This document shows, in pieces, positions 1 through 7,930 of a stretch of DNA of 24,983 nucleotides; the stretch's first letter is position 1; each line of letters opens with the position of its first letter. A program made the translations under genes and the position numbers. The DNA is from TMED27 sp045106175. GTDB lineage: Bacteria; Pseudomonadota; Alphaproteobacteria; Micavibrionales; Micavibrionaceae. The stretch lies in NCBI GenBank assembly GCA_045106175.1, contig JBGCEF010000028.1, forward strand, positions 1 through 24,983, given 5' to 3'. The notes under the pieces are model-generated. The model was not told the origin of the DNA and made no database searches. It saw nothing but the letters and a program-made list of their open reading frames with translations.

Positions 1-198
1 TCTGAAGGCTTTTCCAACAAATAACTCGAATTGGCTTTCTAATTCGTCATAAAAACTTCTAAAAAGTCGGAAGTCTCTTTTGCCGATTTTACGTTCTCTT
101 ATAGCAGCGATTAAGCGTGATAATTTACTTCCAATTTGTTGATTGGAAGTACTAAAGGCTTTTTTTGCGTCTACTATTCTTTTGCCGCGTTTTGACAT
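1..198 (-). CDS. Hypothetical protein, N-terminal part only (runs off window start)
   Basis: An open minus-strand frame starts at the ATG at 198-196 and is still open at base 1, giving 66 codons. An in-frame TAA lies four codons upstream of the ATG, so this is the first possible start. The visible part is basic at the N-terminus (MSKRGKRIVDAKKAF) and becomes more acidic and aromatic (RSFYDELESQFELF). I recognise no domain. It lies 35 bases downstream of the BKACE stop on the same strand, so the two could be co-transcribed. No clear Shine-Dalgarno sequence precedes the ATG. A 9-bp inverted repeat sits inside the frame at 127-150. It is probably a real gene, but could be a chance open frame. 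Confidence 0.5.
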   Translation of the reverse strand, partial: MSKRGKRIVDAKKAFSTSNQQIGSKLSRLIAAIRERKIGKRDFRLFRSFYDELESQFELFVGKAFR

Positions 199-233
199 GC
201 GGCTTTGTTAGCACATATTTTTACTTATGTAAA

Positions 234-1058
234 TTAAATTTCTAATATCTTCCTTGCTTCTTGTACGCTTGCGGGGTGGCGGTTGTGTTTTTCGCACATG
301 TCGCTGATGCGTTGAACGAGGGCGGCGTTTGAAGGGGCTAGGGTTTTGGCGTCCATGCGGATGTTGTCTTCTAGGCCTGTTCTGCAGTGCCCACCAAGTT
401 CGAGGCACCATTCATTGACTTCGATCTGGGTTTTACCTATGCCTGCGGCGGTCCATGTGGCTTCGGGGAGTATTTCGTTTAGTTCGCTAATGTAGAACTC
501 GAGAAGCTTTCGTTTGGCCGGTAGGGCGTTTTTGATGCCGAACACAAACTGTACGTGTGCGTTGGCTTTTATTAATCCCATTTCGACAAGCTTTTGCGCA
601 TTATAAAGCATGTGGAAATCAAAAATTTCGATTTCTGGTTTGATATCATATGTTTGCATTTCGCGTGCGAGATGATCAATTAGCTCTGGTGGGTTTTGGT
701 AGACGATTGTTGGGAAATTAACCGAGCCAGTCGACAGTGAAGCCATTTCTGGTTTGTAGTGCAGCATTGAACCGCGTTCTTCCATTTTGCGGCCACGTCC
801 ACCGGTGGAGAATTGGACTATCATGCCTGGGCAACGATCTTTAAGGCCTGCTTGAACTTTTGCGAAGAATTCTGGATTTGAGGACGAGCTTTGGTCATCA
901 TTGCGGGCGTGAATGTGGGCGATTGTAGCGCCGGCTTCGAAGGCTTCATGTGCGGATTCGATTTGCTCGTTGGTGGTGATCGGAACGGCGGGGTTGTGTT
1001 CTTTGCGAGGGACAGACCCGCATAGCGCGACAGTGATGATACAAGGTTTGCTGGTCAT
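234..1058 (-). CDS. Beta-keto acid cleavage enzyme (BKACE, DUF849 family)
   Basis: This 274-residue protein matches the BKACE/3-keto-5-aminohexanoate cleavage enzyme family in length and motifs. The N-terminal strand carries IITVALCGS (7-15). HIHAR at 48-52 supplies two histidines equivalent to the family's metal ligands. STGGRGR follows near 84-90, and GLEDNIRMD near 228-236 supplies the conserved acidic metal ligand. Family members are TIM barrels that transfer an acetyl unit between a beta-keto acid and an acyl-CoA, releasing acetoacetate; the substrate cannot be read from sequence. The start has a GAAGG Shine-Dalgarno about seven bases upstream. It is divergent from argS, with 73 bases between the two starts. 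Family assignment is firm; substrate is unknown. Confidence 0.92.
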   Translation of the reverse strand: MTSKPCIITVALCGSVPRKEHNPAVPITTNEQIESAHEAFEAGATIAHIHARNDDQSSSSNPEFFAKVQAGLKDRCPGMIVQFSTGGRGRKMEERGSMLHYKPEMASLSTGSVNFPTIVYQNPPELIDHLAREMQTYDIKPEIEIFDFHMLYNAQKLVEMGLIKANAHVQFVFGIKNALPAKRKLLEFYISELNEILPEATWTAAGIGKTQIEVNEWCLELGGHCRTGLEDNIRMDAKTLAPSNAALVQRISDMCEKHNRHPASVQEARKILEI

Positions 1059-1131
1059 TTATGGCCTTCTTTTTTTGCTTCTTTTCCTTTATACAATTCG
1101 TAGAGTGTTTAAGGAAATAAAGAATTTAGAT

Positions 1132-2841
1132 ATGACATCATTGGCACAAAAATTATCAGTACTTGTCGGGCGGGCGTTTGAAGCGCAGGATTTACCCGCT
1201 AAGCTTGGTGTAGTGCGTGTTTCGGATCGGCCCGATTTGTGTCAGTTTCAGTGCAACGGCGCGATGGGTGCAGCCAAATTAGCGAAGAAGAATCCGCGCG
1301 AAGTTGCGCAAGGTGTTGTTGATGCGTTGGTTGGTGAAAAGTGGTTTGCCAACGTTGAGATTGCTGGGCCGGGATTTATTAATCTTGATGTGAGTGACGA
1401 TTTTATTACGACGCATTTGGCGGGGTTGAATGATCGTGCGGGAGTTGCCGAGAGTGGCGTAGGTAAGACAGCAGTCCTTGATTATGGTGGTCCTAATATT
1501 GCAAAGCCAATGCATGTCGGACATTTGCGGTCTTCGATTATCGGAGATTCGTTGAGGCGTATTCTTCAATTTGCAGGGTATAGGGCGATTGGCGATGTGC
1601 ATATGGGCGATTGGGGCACGCCGATGGGGATGATTTTGTCCGAGCTTGAGATTCGCGGGCATCAAGGGGATGTCACGATGGAGGAATTGGCAGAAATTTA
1701 TCCTAAGGCTGCGGCGGATTGTAAAGCGGATGAAGTACGCATGGAAAAGGCGCGTGCAGCAACAAAGGCCCTTCAAGATGGTGATGAGACGTACACTCAA
1801 AGATGGCGACAATTTATTGATATCTCTATTGAGGGGATGAAGGCAAATTTTGATGCGCTGGGTGTGCGTTTTGATGAATGGAAGGGTGAAGCTGATGCAC
1901 ATCCATTTATTGCGCCGATGGTTAATGATTTGAAAACTAAAGGCATCGCTGTTGAGGATGATGGTGCACTCGTTATTGATGTTGTTCAAGAGGATGATAA
2001 GAAAGAGATTCCGCCGTTGATTTTGTTGAAATCGGATGGGGCGGTAATGTATTCGACGACTGATTTGGGGACGATTATTGACCGTGTGGCGCGTCATGAT
2101 CCTGCGAACATTATCTATGTCGTTGATCAGCGCCAGTCTTTACATTTTGAACAGGTTTTTCGTGCAGCGCGCAAAGGTGGTTTGGTGAATGATAAGCGCC
2201 CTGAACTTACTTTTGCGGGGTTTGGTACGATGAATGGCGCGGATGGTAAGCCTTTTAAAACGCGTGCAGGCGGAGTGATGCGGCTTGAAGATTTGATTGC
2301 TATGGCGGTTGAGAAGGCACAGGCTCGATTGGTAGAGGCTAATTTAGATGATGATATTGATGAAGCGGAGCGAGGCGATATTGCTGAAAAAGTTGGGTTG
2401 GCTGCGATTAAGTTTGCGGATTTACAAAATCAGCGTCAATCCGATTATGTGTTTGATTTGGATCGTATGACATCCTTTGAAGGTAAGACAGGGCCGTATT
2501 TGTTGTATCAGGCTGTGCGTATTCAATCGCTTTTGAAGAAGGCAGGCGATGTCAAAACCGATAATATCATGATGGAAGATGCGGTACGACCTTTGGCGTT
2601 ATTGCTTGCGGAATTACCGGATCATTTTGAGAATGCATTGAACAATTATACGCCACATGTGCTGTGTGATTATGCGTATAGATTGGCACAAGCGTTTAGC
2701 TCTTTTTATGCGCATTGTCATATTTTATCCGAAGAAGATGAGGCGTTGCGGCATAGTCGTCTAGCATTATGTGCGATGACACATAGGCAGCTTATTGTGG
2801 TGCTTGGTTTGCTGGGGATTGAAGTACCAGAGAGAATGTAG
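1132..2841 (+). CDS. argS: Arginyl-tRNA synthetase (class Ia)
   Basis: The 569-residue product is close to the usual bacterial ArgRS length. It charges tRNA-Arg with arginine in the cytoplasm. The N-terminal tRNA-recognition domain is followed by the class I signature KPMHVGHLRSS, with HVGH at 128-131. The degenerate KMSKS region typical of ArgRS lies near 365-380 (GTMNGADGKPFKTRAGG). The C-terminus is the DALR-type anticodon-binding domain, ending ALCAMTHRQLIVVLGLLGIEVPERM-like helices. The same frame is open upstream to 913, but that part overlaps the divergent BKACE gene; MTSLAQKLS at 1132 matches a normal ArgRS N-terminus. An AAGGA lies rather far upstream (about 16 bases). Confidence 0.97.
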   Translation: MTSLAQKLSVLVGRAFEAQDLPAKLGVVRVSDRPDLCQFQCNGAMGAAKLAKKNPREVAQGVVDALVGEKWFANVEIAGPGFINLDVSDDFITTHLAGLNDRAGVAESGVGKTAVLDYGGPNIAKPMHVGHLRSSIIGDSLRRILQFAGYRAIGDVHMGDWGTPMGMILSELEIRGHQGDVTMEELAEIYPKAAADCKADEVRMEKARAATKALQDGDETYTQRWRQFIDISIEGMKANFDALGVRFDEWKGEADAHPFIAPMVNDLKTKGIAVEDDGALVIDVVQEDDKKEIPPLILLKSDGAVMYSTTDLGTIIDRVARHDPANIIYVVDQRQSLHFEQVFRAARKGGLVNDKRPELTFAGFGTMNGADGKPFKTRAGGVMRLEDLIAMAVEKAQARLVEANLDDDIDEAERGDIAEKVGLAAIKFADLQNQRQSDYVFDLDRMTSFEGKTGPYLLYQAVRIQSLLKKAGDVKTDNIMMEDAVRPLALLLAELPDHFENALNNYTPHVLCDYAYRLAQAFSSFYAHCHILSEEDEALRHSRLALCAMTHRQLIVVLGLLGIEVPERM

Positions 2842-2914
2842 CTTTTTAATTGTTAAATAAAACTTCAGTTTTCTTTATGCTTGATTTACGGCTTAAATTG
2901 GCTAAAATATTCTT

Positions 2915-3814
2915 ATGCTTGGTATAAATGCGATACATATTACACCTGAAGTTCTAAGACAAGTCTCATCTATTGATGAGTTTAAGGGGCTTTGGACGGG
3001 ATTAGATAAACACACGACAGGGCTTCATTTATTGGGGGATGTCGCGGATTACGGCGCGAAGTTTGAAGCGGTTTTAAAGCCGTTAAAAGACCAGCCGATT
3101 ACATCGGATATTGTACGCATTTTACATGCCAATCAAATGGGTGAAAAAGGGCAAAGTGATTTTCGTCATGTTGATTTAGACCTTGCCTTACCAAATTCTA
3201 AAAGTCCTACAGGACATATTCATACTGCGATTTCTGAGGATATTGAGCCTTTGTTAGCCAAATTATGTGGTTGGGTGAATGAGAGTTTGGATCGTGGGAC
3301 GCTTCACCCGTTATTAGTGGCGGCAGTTTTTATGTCTGTTTTTTTACAAATTGCACCTTTTCAAGCGGGAAATATTCGTGTTGTTCGGTTTTTGCTTATC
3401 CTTATTTTATTAAAGGCGGGTTATACGTACGCGCCGTATGTGTCTTTAGCTAGCATCATGGATGAGCGCGGAGACGCTTTTTATGCGGCGTTATATGCTA
3501 ATCAAAACAGCCTTGAGGCGGGTCAGCCGGATTGGTCACAATGGTTGGCGTTCTTTTTAAATAGCCTAGAGGTGCAGACCTGTACGTTATATGAGCGATT
3601 ATATGGTAAGGAAACAGAACTTCAGAATTTACCGGCCTTGTCGGCGAAGATTATGGTGTTGTTTAAAGAGCATAAGCGTTTGCAAATGAAGCAGATCATT
3701 AAGCTTACACGTGGACGGCGCGCGACGATTAAATTGCGCTTGTCGGAATTGTTGGAAGCGGGTTATTTGCGGCGTTACGGACAAGGACGTGGGACTTGGT
3801 ATAGTTTGGTTTAG
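2915..3814 (+). CDS. Fic-fold protein with degraded catalytic motif, C-terminal winged helix
   Basis: The 299-residue protein has the Fic layout: an N-terminal helical region, a Fic core around 100-230, and a C-terminal winged-helix-like domain (about 240-299, ending GYLRRYGQGRGTWYSL). The region 130-175 aligns with the usual Fic core, but the motif HxFx(D/E)GN(G/K)RxxR reads APFQAGNIRVVR at 147-158. The catalytic His is Ala147, the metal-binding acid is Ala151 and the second glycine is Ile154. Active Fic enzymes AMPylate target proteins; this one should be unable to. The frame is intact, so it may act as a binding or DNA-binding regulator. ATG 2915 is the first start after an in-frame stop at 2903. 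It ends convergently with the pilin-like gene, and the two stop codons overlap. Confidence 0.8.
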   Translation: MLGINAIHITPEVLRQVSSIDEFKGLWTGLDKHTTGLHLLGDVADYGAKFEAVLKPLKDQPITSDIVRILHANQMGEKGQSDFRHVDLDLALPNSKSPTGHIHTAISEDIEPLLAKLCGWVNESLDRGTLHPLLVAAVFMSVFLQIAPFQAGNIRVVRFLLILILLKAGYTYAPYVSLASIMDERGDAFYAALYANQNSLEAGQPDWSQWLAFFLNSLEVQTCTLYERLYGKETELQNLPALSAKIMVLFKEHKRLQMKQIIKLTRGRRATIKLRLSELLEAGYLRRYGQGRGTWYSLV

Positions 3815-4587
3815 CGTTCTATTAAGGCGTAATAGAAATAGTATTTATCATTTCCTACTGTGCCATTATCGCTTACGACACAAACAGGATTTCTTCCATT
3901 TACTTCGTTGCCAGTTGTATTGACGGATACTCCAGAGTTGATTGTATTATCAAAGCCGAATGTTCCTGTAAAAGCCCCACCATTTGGCCCACTGGTATCT
4001 CTAGGCGGTTCGCCTAACGGATTTTCGACGCCGCTTAGTTTGTTTATTGATAAGCAAACTTTTCTATCAATGTTGGCTAAATTCATAATTAGATCAGTTT
4101 TTTCATCAACTCCGATTTCTCTTATCCTCATTGCCCTATGGTAGAAAAATTGCGTCAAGGGCCATGCTGATGTGTCGGTTGTGTGATATCCTGCTTGAAC
4201 TGTGTTTAAGATTGGCATATTGCCACCTTCTGGGTCGAAGGCTCGGCATTTAGGGTCAACTTGGGGGGTGTGTGCGTAAGCGTCTACTCCAAAATGAGTT
4301 GGTGCTCCTGTGAAGCTAATGTTGTTTTCAGAACAACCGTTCCGGCGTATTTTGTTGATGGCCCTTTCCATGCGCTGAGCATATTCGATAATTTCTGTTG
4401 CTTGAAGTTCAGCTTGTCTATCGCTCATGGCGGATGAGTTGTCGCTACGAAAACCGCGGGCAATGGTGAAGGATAGGGCGGCGAACAATATGACGCCGAG
4501 CATGATGAACAGGAAGACGTTTCCGTTTTCGCCTTGTCTGTTTGCTTGTTTATTGTTGTTATTGAGAGTGTTTTTATTCTGCGGCAT
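3811..4587 (-). CDS. Pilin-like single-pass membrane protein in the Dot cluster
   Basis: The chosen start gives 258 residues. A longer frame to 5001 exists, but its extra part is an antisense-free overlap with the low-complexity tail of the preceding dotL-like gene. ATG 4587 overlaps that gene's last 14 bases, a typical translational-coupling arrangement; ATG 4602 (five codons longer) is possible. A short polar N-terminus (about 20 residues, Asn/Gln-rich) leads to QGENGNVFLFIML and a hydrophobic helix at 24-43. This resembles prepilin-like anchors but lacks a canonical G|FxxxE cleavage site. The rest is a predicted exported domain with RNGCSENN, an FDPEGGN motif near 110 and a CVVSDNG C-terminus. 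The family resembles uncharacterised pilin-like proteins of alphaproteobacteria. Function is inferred only from shape and position. Confidence 0.75.
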   Translation of the reverse strand: MPQNKNTLNNNNKQANRQGENGNVFLFIMLGVILFAALSFTIARGFRSDNSSAMSDRQAELQATEIIEYAQRMERAINKIRRNGCSENNISFTGAPTHFGVDAYAHTPQVDPKCRAFDPEGGNMPILNTVQAGYHTTDTSAWPLTQFFYHRAMRIREIGVDEKTDLIMNLANIDRKVCLSINKLSGVENPLGEPPRDTSGPNGGAFTGTFGFDNTINSGVSVNTTGNEVNGRNPVCVVSDNGTVGNDKYYFYYALIER

Positions 4588-7180
4588 CGATATCTTCGTC
4601 ATCTTTGAATATGGATTTTTTAGCGTTCTTTGAGGCGGCCTCGATGATATCTTCGATTTCTTTTGGCAGTTTTGCCTTTTTCGTTTCAGGGGCGTTCTGT
4701 GCGTCAGGTGTTTCTTGAGCAGGTTGAGCGGTCGGGGGTATTTGTGTTTGTTCTGTTGGTGGAGTAACAGGTGTTGTTGTCGGTGATGTGACTGGTGGCG
4801 CTGCAGGTGCTTGGCCGCCTTGAGGTTGCTGTTCTTGAGCGGCTGAATCGTTTTGTTTGGCGATTTCACCCCAGTTTTTCGGCTGCTCTTGCTGGGTTGG
4901 TTCAGATGGGGGTGGGGTTGTGGCGGAAGGTGGTGTTGCAGGCGGTGTGCTTGCTGCGTCTTGTTTCGCGCCAAAGAAGCCCATTGGATTTCCGCTTGCA
5001 TTGTCGTCTTGTGTTTTGGCGGTTTCAGTTGTCGCGGGCGGTGTTTGTGGTGTTGCGGGGGCTTGTGTTTGCGGTGGTGTGACGGGTGATGCTATTGGAT
5101 TTTGTGTCGCAGGTGGTGTTGTTTGAGCAGGGGCTTGTGTGGCAGCTTGGGCGTCTGTCGCAGGTGGCGCGGCGGGTTCGATGGTCTCATTAATGGCGTG
5201 CACTTCAACAATGGATGCGATACCGCGTATGATAGGATCTTCTTCGACCTTTTCGAATTTTCGAAAACCTTTTGCCATGGCTTCGATTTCAGGCGGTGTT
5301 TCGATTGCAACATCTGATCGTTCTGCGCTCCAGCTTTTATTGACCAAAAGATCGCGAAGTTTGGTGATAGCGTTTGCGTGTTTGAGTAAGGCTTCATCGG
5401 TTGGCGGTAACGCCATAAAGCGGGTTACACGCATTGCTTTTGCAAAGCCAGGATTTGAGTAGAACATCGCGCAATCAACAACCGTTTCACCAAATGTTAT
5501 GACTGCTTGTCCTTCTATGAAACCGCGAAGGTCTTCGTATTGTGCGCGTGGGCGAAGTTGTACGCCGGCTTGTTGGGTATCGAAATATGAGCCAAGTTCA
5601 GAGCCGCCAGTCATTTGGAAACCTGAAACTTCTGTTACCATAGCCGAGCCAACGGTTTTTTCGAAAAATTCTTTGGTTTCGGTTGGGTCTTCCAGTTTAC
5701 CGAAGATTTTGATGTTACAGTTAGCGAGGATAGAGTTTGCTTCTTCACGGACGCGTTTTTTCATCGCGGGGATATCCTGTCCCGAGAAAACTAGACAAAA
5801 GCCAAGTGAACGCGCCTGCGCGGCCATGACCGCCATGCCTTGTGCGGTATAGTAACCAACCTCATCAAAGACCGTCATGAAGGGTGTTGCAGAATGGGTT
5901 GGCTTGTTTTCGATCACGGTTGCTGATGACCCTTCCACGGTGGAGCCGAGAGCCGAGCCCATCATCCCTTTCATGGTAGCAGCAACGATTTTACCCAAAT
6001 TAGCGATTTCATCACCAGATTTTTCCAAAGCGGGGATGAGAACGACAAGGATGCGACGGTTCAGTACAACATCGACCATGTCGACGTCTGCGGCTTGGGT
6101 ATCGAAGATATAGCCGTAATCATCACCCAAAGATTGAAGTGAGCGCGTGAACTGCATCGCCAGATAGCCGTGCTGTTGGTTGGCGGTTGTTGTATCATAT
6201 TGTGGCGTGTCAGGACCGGGTGGTTTGACGTTACCATCATCATCGTACGCATCACCAGTAAAACCAGGAAGCGTATCGAGATAACCGAACATACCGGCGC
6301 GCAAAGTTTCGGGCACTGCTTCGTCACGAGCGAGCTTGATAACATTGTTGAGAGATAAGTAATCACGAATGGTGATAACAGACATTTGCATGTCTTGGTT
6401 GTCACGTTTCCATGTTAGAACGGGCATCATCGCTGAACAGAGCGAAACCGCACGTTCTTTCCACATAGCGTTGTCGCCCTCTGCCTCGGGCATAAGCTGC
6501 ACGAGCATGTTTGTTAGGTATGACGCGGACCCAGATGAGAAAGGGTTCATTGTGTTAGATGGTGCGCGTGCGTCCGAGTTACCAGTCATGTAGTTTAGAA
6601 CCAATAGGTCATCATCGCGTCCTAAACGGCGGACAAGTGATGAGAGTGATGACCAAAGATCTGTATCGGCTTTACCATCAACATAGACGAAGCCAGAGCC
6701 CCAACATAGGGCATTAGACACCATTGATTTCAGGCCTTCGGTTTTACCAGCGCCTGTTGTTCCAAGGTATAGTACGTGTGTACGTGCATCTGAATTTGTG
6801 AACCAGGCTTCTTCGTTTGTGTTTTCGACATTACCAAGATAAAGGATGCCCTCGGCCTTTCCGGCTTTGCCGTTACGGCCATTGTTCCTGTCTGGATATT
6901 TTGCGCCGAAGGGGAGTTTGAATGCGAGTGAGCGATCACGGCTTGTGAGCCACCAAAAATAGAGGGCCGTTAGAACGATGACGACATCACCAAACGCCAA
7001 TGTCCATGGGCTTGTCCAAAACAGTGCGCCAACCATAAAGAAAATTGTGAAAGAATAAGTTGGTTTTTGAAGAGCATCAGCCAAACGCGTACCAAGCGGA
7101 CGCACATCCCGAAGGATTGCCTCATGCTTGTGTTCGTATTTTTTCTGATCTAATGCCATTTTGTTATTTTCATTTTGCAC
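4574..7180 (-). CDS. DotL/IcmO (TrbC)-like type IVB coupling ATPase
   Basis: This 868-residue protein recruits substrates to a type IVB secretion or conjugation channel at the inner membrane. Two hydrophobic segments at about 43-58 and 61-78 are followed by the ATPase domain. Walker A is GTTGAGKT at 140-147 and Walker B is FMTVFDEVG at 434-442. LVFSGQDIPAM at 463-473 is the conserved arginine/glutamine-finger region of the family. Residues 668-845 form a Pro/Gln/Thr/Ala-rich, presumably disordered tail; in Legionella the DotL C-terminal extension binds adaptor proteins. The start at 7180 is GTG; an in-frame ATG at 7159 is an alternative with no Shine-Dalgarno. It overlaps the downstream pilin-like gene. 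The family is firm; whether the system is secretory or conjugative is not known. Confidence 0.9.
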   Translation of the reverse strand: MQNENNKMALDQKKYEHKHEAILRDVRPLGTRLADALQKPTYSFTIFFMVGALFWTSPWTLAFGDVVIVLTALYFWWLTSRDRSLAFKLPFGAKYPDRNNGRNGKAGKAEGILYLGNVENTNEEAWFTNSDARTHVLYLGTTGAGKTEGLKSMVSNALCWGSGFVYVDGKADTDLWSSLSSLVRRLGRDDDLLVLNYMTGNSDARAPSNTMNPFSSGSASYLTNMLVQLMPEAEGDNAMWKERAVSLCSAMMPVLTWKRDNQDMQMSVITIRDYLSLNNVIKLARDEAVPETLRAGMFGYLDTLPGFTGDAYDDDGNVKPPGPDTPQYDTTTANQQHGYLAMQFTRSLQSLGDDYGYIFDTQAADVDMVDVVLNRRILVVLIPALEKSGDEIANLGKIVAATMKGMMGSALGSTVEGSSATVIENKPTHSATPFMTVFDEVGYYTAQGMAVMAAQARSLGFCLVFSGQDIPAMKKRVREEANSILANCNIKIFGKLEDPTETKEFFEKTVGSAMVTEVSGFQMTGGSELGSYFDTQQAGVQLRPRAQYEDLRGFIEGQAVITFGETVVDCAMFYSNPGFAKAMRVTRFMALPPTDEALLKHANAITKLRDLLVNKSWSAERSDVAIETPPEIEAMAKGFRKFEKVEEDPIIRGIASIVEVHAINETIEPAAPPATDAQAATQAPAQTTPPATQNPIASPVTPPQTQAPATPQTPPATTETAKTQDDNASGNPMGFFGAKQDAASTPPATPPSATTPPPSEPTQQEQPKNWGEIAKQNDSAAQEQQPQGGQAPAAPPVTSPTTTPVTPPTEQTQIPPTAQPAQETPDAQNAPETKKAKLPKEIEDIIEAASKNAKKSIFKDDEDIDAAE

Positions 7181-7183
7181 TCT

Positions 7184-7220
7184 GATCGCGTTATTGCGAT
7201 CCTTGCGTAGTTACTTACGC
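7184..7220 (-). promoter_or_regulatory. Two adjacent short inverted repeats just upstream of the dotL-like start
   Basis: GATCGC-6-GCGATC (7184-7201) and GCGTA-6-TACGC (7205-7220) lie side by side, both with six-base loops. They fall in the leader of the coupling ATPase gene. An AAGGA on the minus strand overlaps the first stem, so folding could hide it or bring it close to the GTG start. They could equally be a protein-binding site. The inverted repeats are seen directly; any regulatory role is inference. Confidence 0.4.
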
Positions 7221-7341
7221 GGCGTCACTTGCTCCTTGTCAGATGTCAAAAGCAAAGCAACATAGTTGATTGGTAGTGCTTTAATGATGTCCTTTCTTTT
7301 TAATCATCTTTTTATATTTCATTTTTACAGTCTGCTTAAAA

Positions 7342-7911
7342 TTATAGGCCGCTTAAAAAATCATCAGCCGAGACAGGGACCCCAGCAGTTTGGGCGGCGT
7401 TTGTCGGGGCGGTTTGTTGGGCCAGTGAATTCGTGTTCGTTGTTTGAATGTTTCGCGGTGTTTTGGGTGTGGTGGAACTCCATACGCCGAATATTGCGAC
7501 CAGAGCAAATACAGCTACAATTCCTGTGACCCATTGGCCTTTGCCAGCCCTTTTTCGAGGGGCGGGTGCGTGTGCGATGGAAATTTTTTGGTCTTCATTG
7601 GCTGCTGTTTGGATGTTGCCATGTGCATTTTTTAGTGCATCAGAAGCTGCAAGCAGACCGTTCAGGGCTTCTTCGCGGGTATCGAAGCTTGCAATTTTAA
7701 CTTCTTCACCTTTTTGTGTTTTCAAGGCTAGGAAACAAATGTCTGATTTACCTTCTTTTTGCACTTCCAATGCTGATGATTTGGCTTGTGTTAAATCCAT
7801 TTGCCACAAAACGGGTGTTTGAGCTTGTGGGAAAGACAGGATGAGTTTGCCGTCAACGACGCTTGCGCTTGCTTTGTTCTTGTTGGCTTGTGGTAAAAAA
7901 TTGGTTAGCAT
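7342..7911 (-). CDS. Single-pass membrane protein between dotM- and dotL-like genes
   Basis: I do not recognise this 189-residue protein. The start at 7911 is set by a GAGGAG Shine-Dalgarno ten bases upstream; the frame extends to 7977 but that part overlaps the preceding gene. The N-terminal 110 residues form a soluble domain with beta-strand-like segments (SVVDGKLILSF, ICFLALKTQKGEEVKIASF). A basic stretch PRKRAGK (118-124) precedes one transmembrane helix (126-144), which predicts a cytoplasmic N-terminus. A Thr/Ala/Gln-rich tail of about 45 residues would lie in the periplasm and ends SADDFLSGL. It is 19 bases downstream of the dotM-like stop. In IncI plasmids the corresponding slot (trbA-trbB-trbC) holds the thioredoxin-like TrbB, which this is not: no CxxC is present. 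Confidence 0.75.
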   Translation of the reverse strand: MLTNFLPQANKNKASASVVDGKLILSFPQAQTPVLWQMDLTQAKSSALEVQKEGKSDICFLALKTQKGEEVKIASFDTREEALNGLLAASDALKNAHGNIQTAANEDQKISIAHAPAPRKRAGKGQWVTGIVAVFALVAIFGVWSSTTPKTPRNIQTTNTNSLAQQTAPTNAAQTAGVPVSADDFLSGL

Positions 7912-7930
7912 TTTGTGTGTGTTCTCCTCA

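Noticed and set aside
913..1131. Upstream extension of the argS frame
   Set aside because: It overlaps the divergent BKACE gene and its promoter region, and known ArgRS proteins begin at the MTSLAQ-type N-terminus.
1279..2097. 272-codon open frame on the minus strand opposite argS
   Set aside because: It is fully antisense to a well-conserved argS and shows no domain; biased codon use of argS keeps it open.
4588..5001. Long upstream extension of the pilin-like frame (Gln/His/Lys/Pro-rich)
   Set aside because: It overlaps the low-complexity tail of the dotL-like gene in another frame; the open frame follows from biased codon content there, and the composition is not protein-like.
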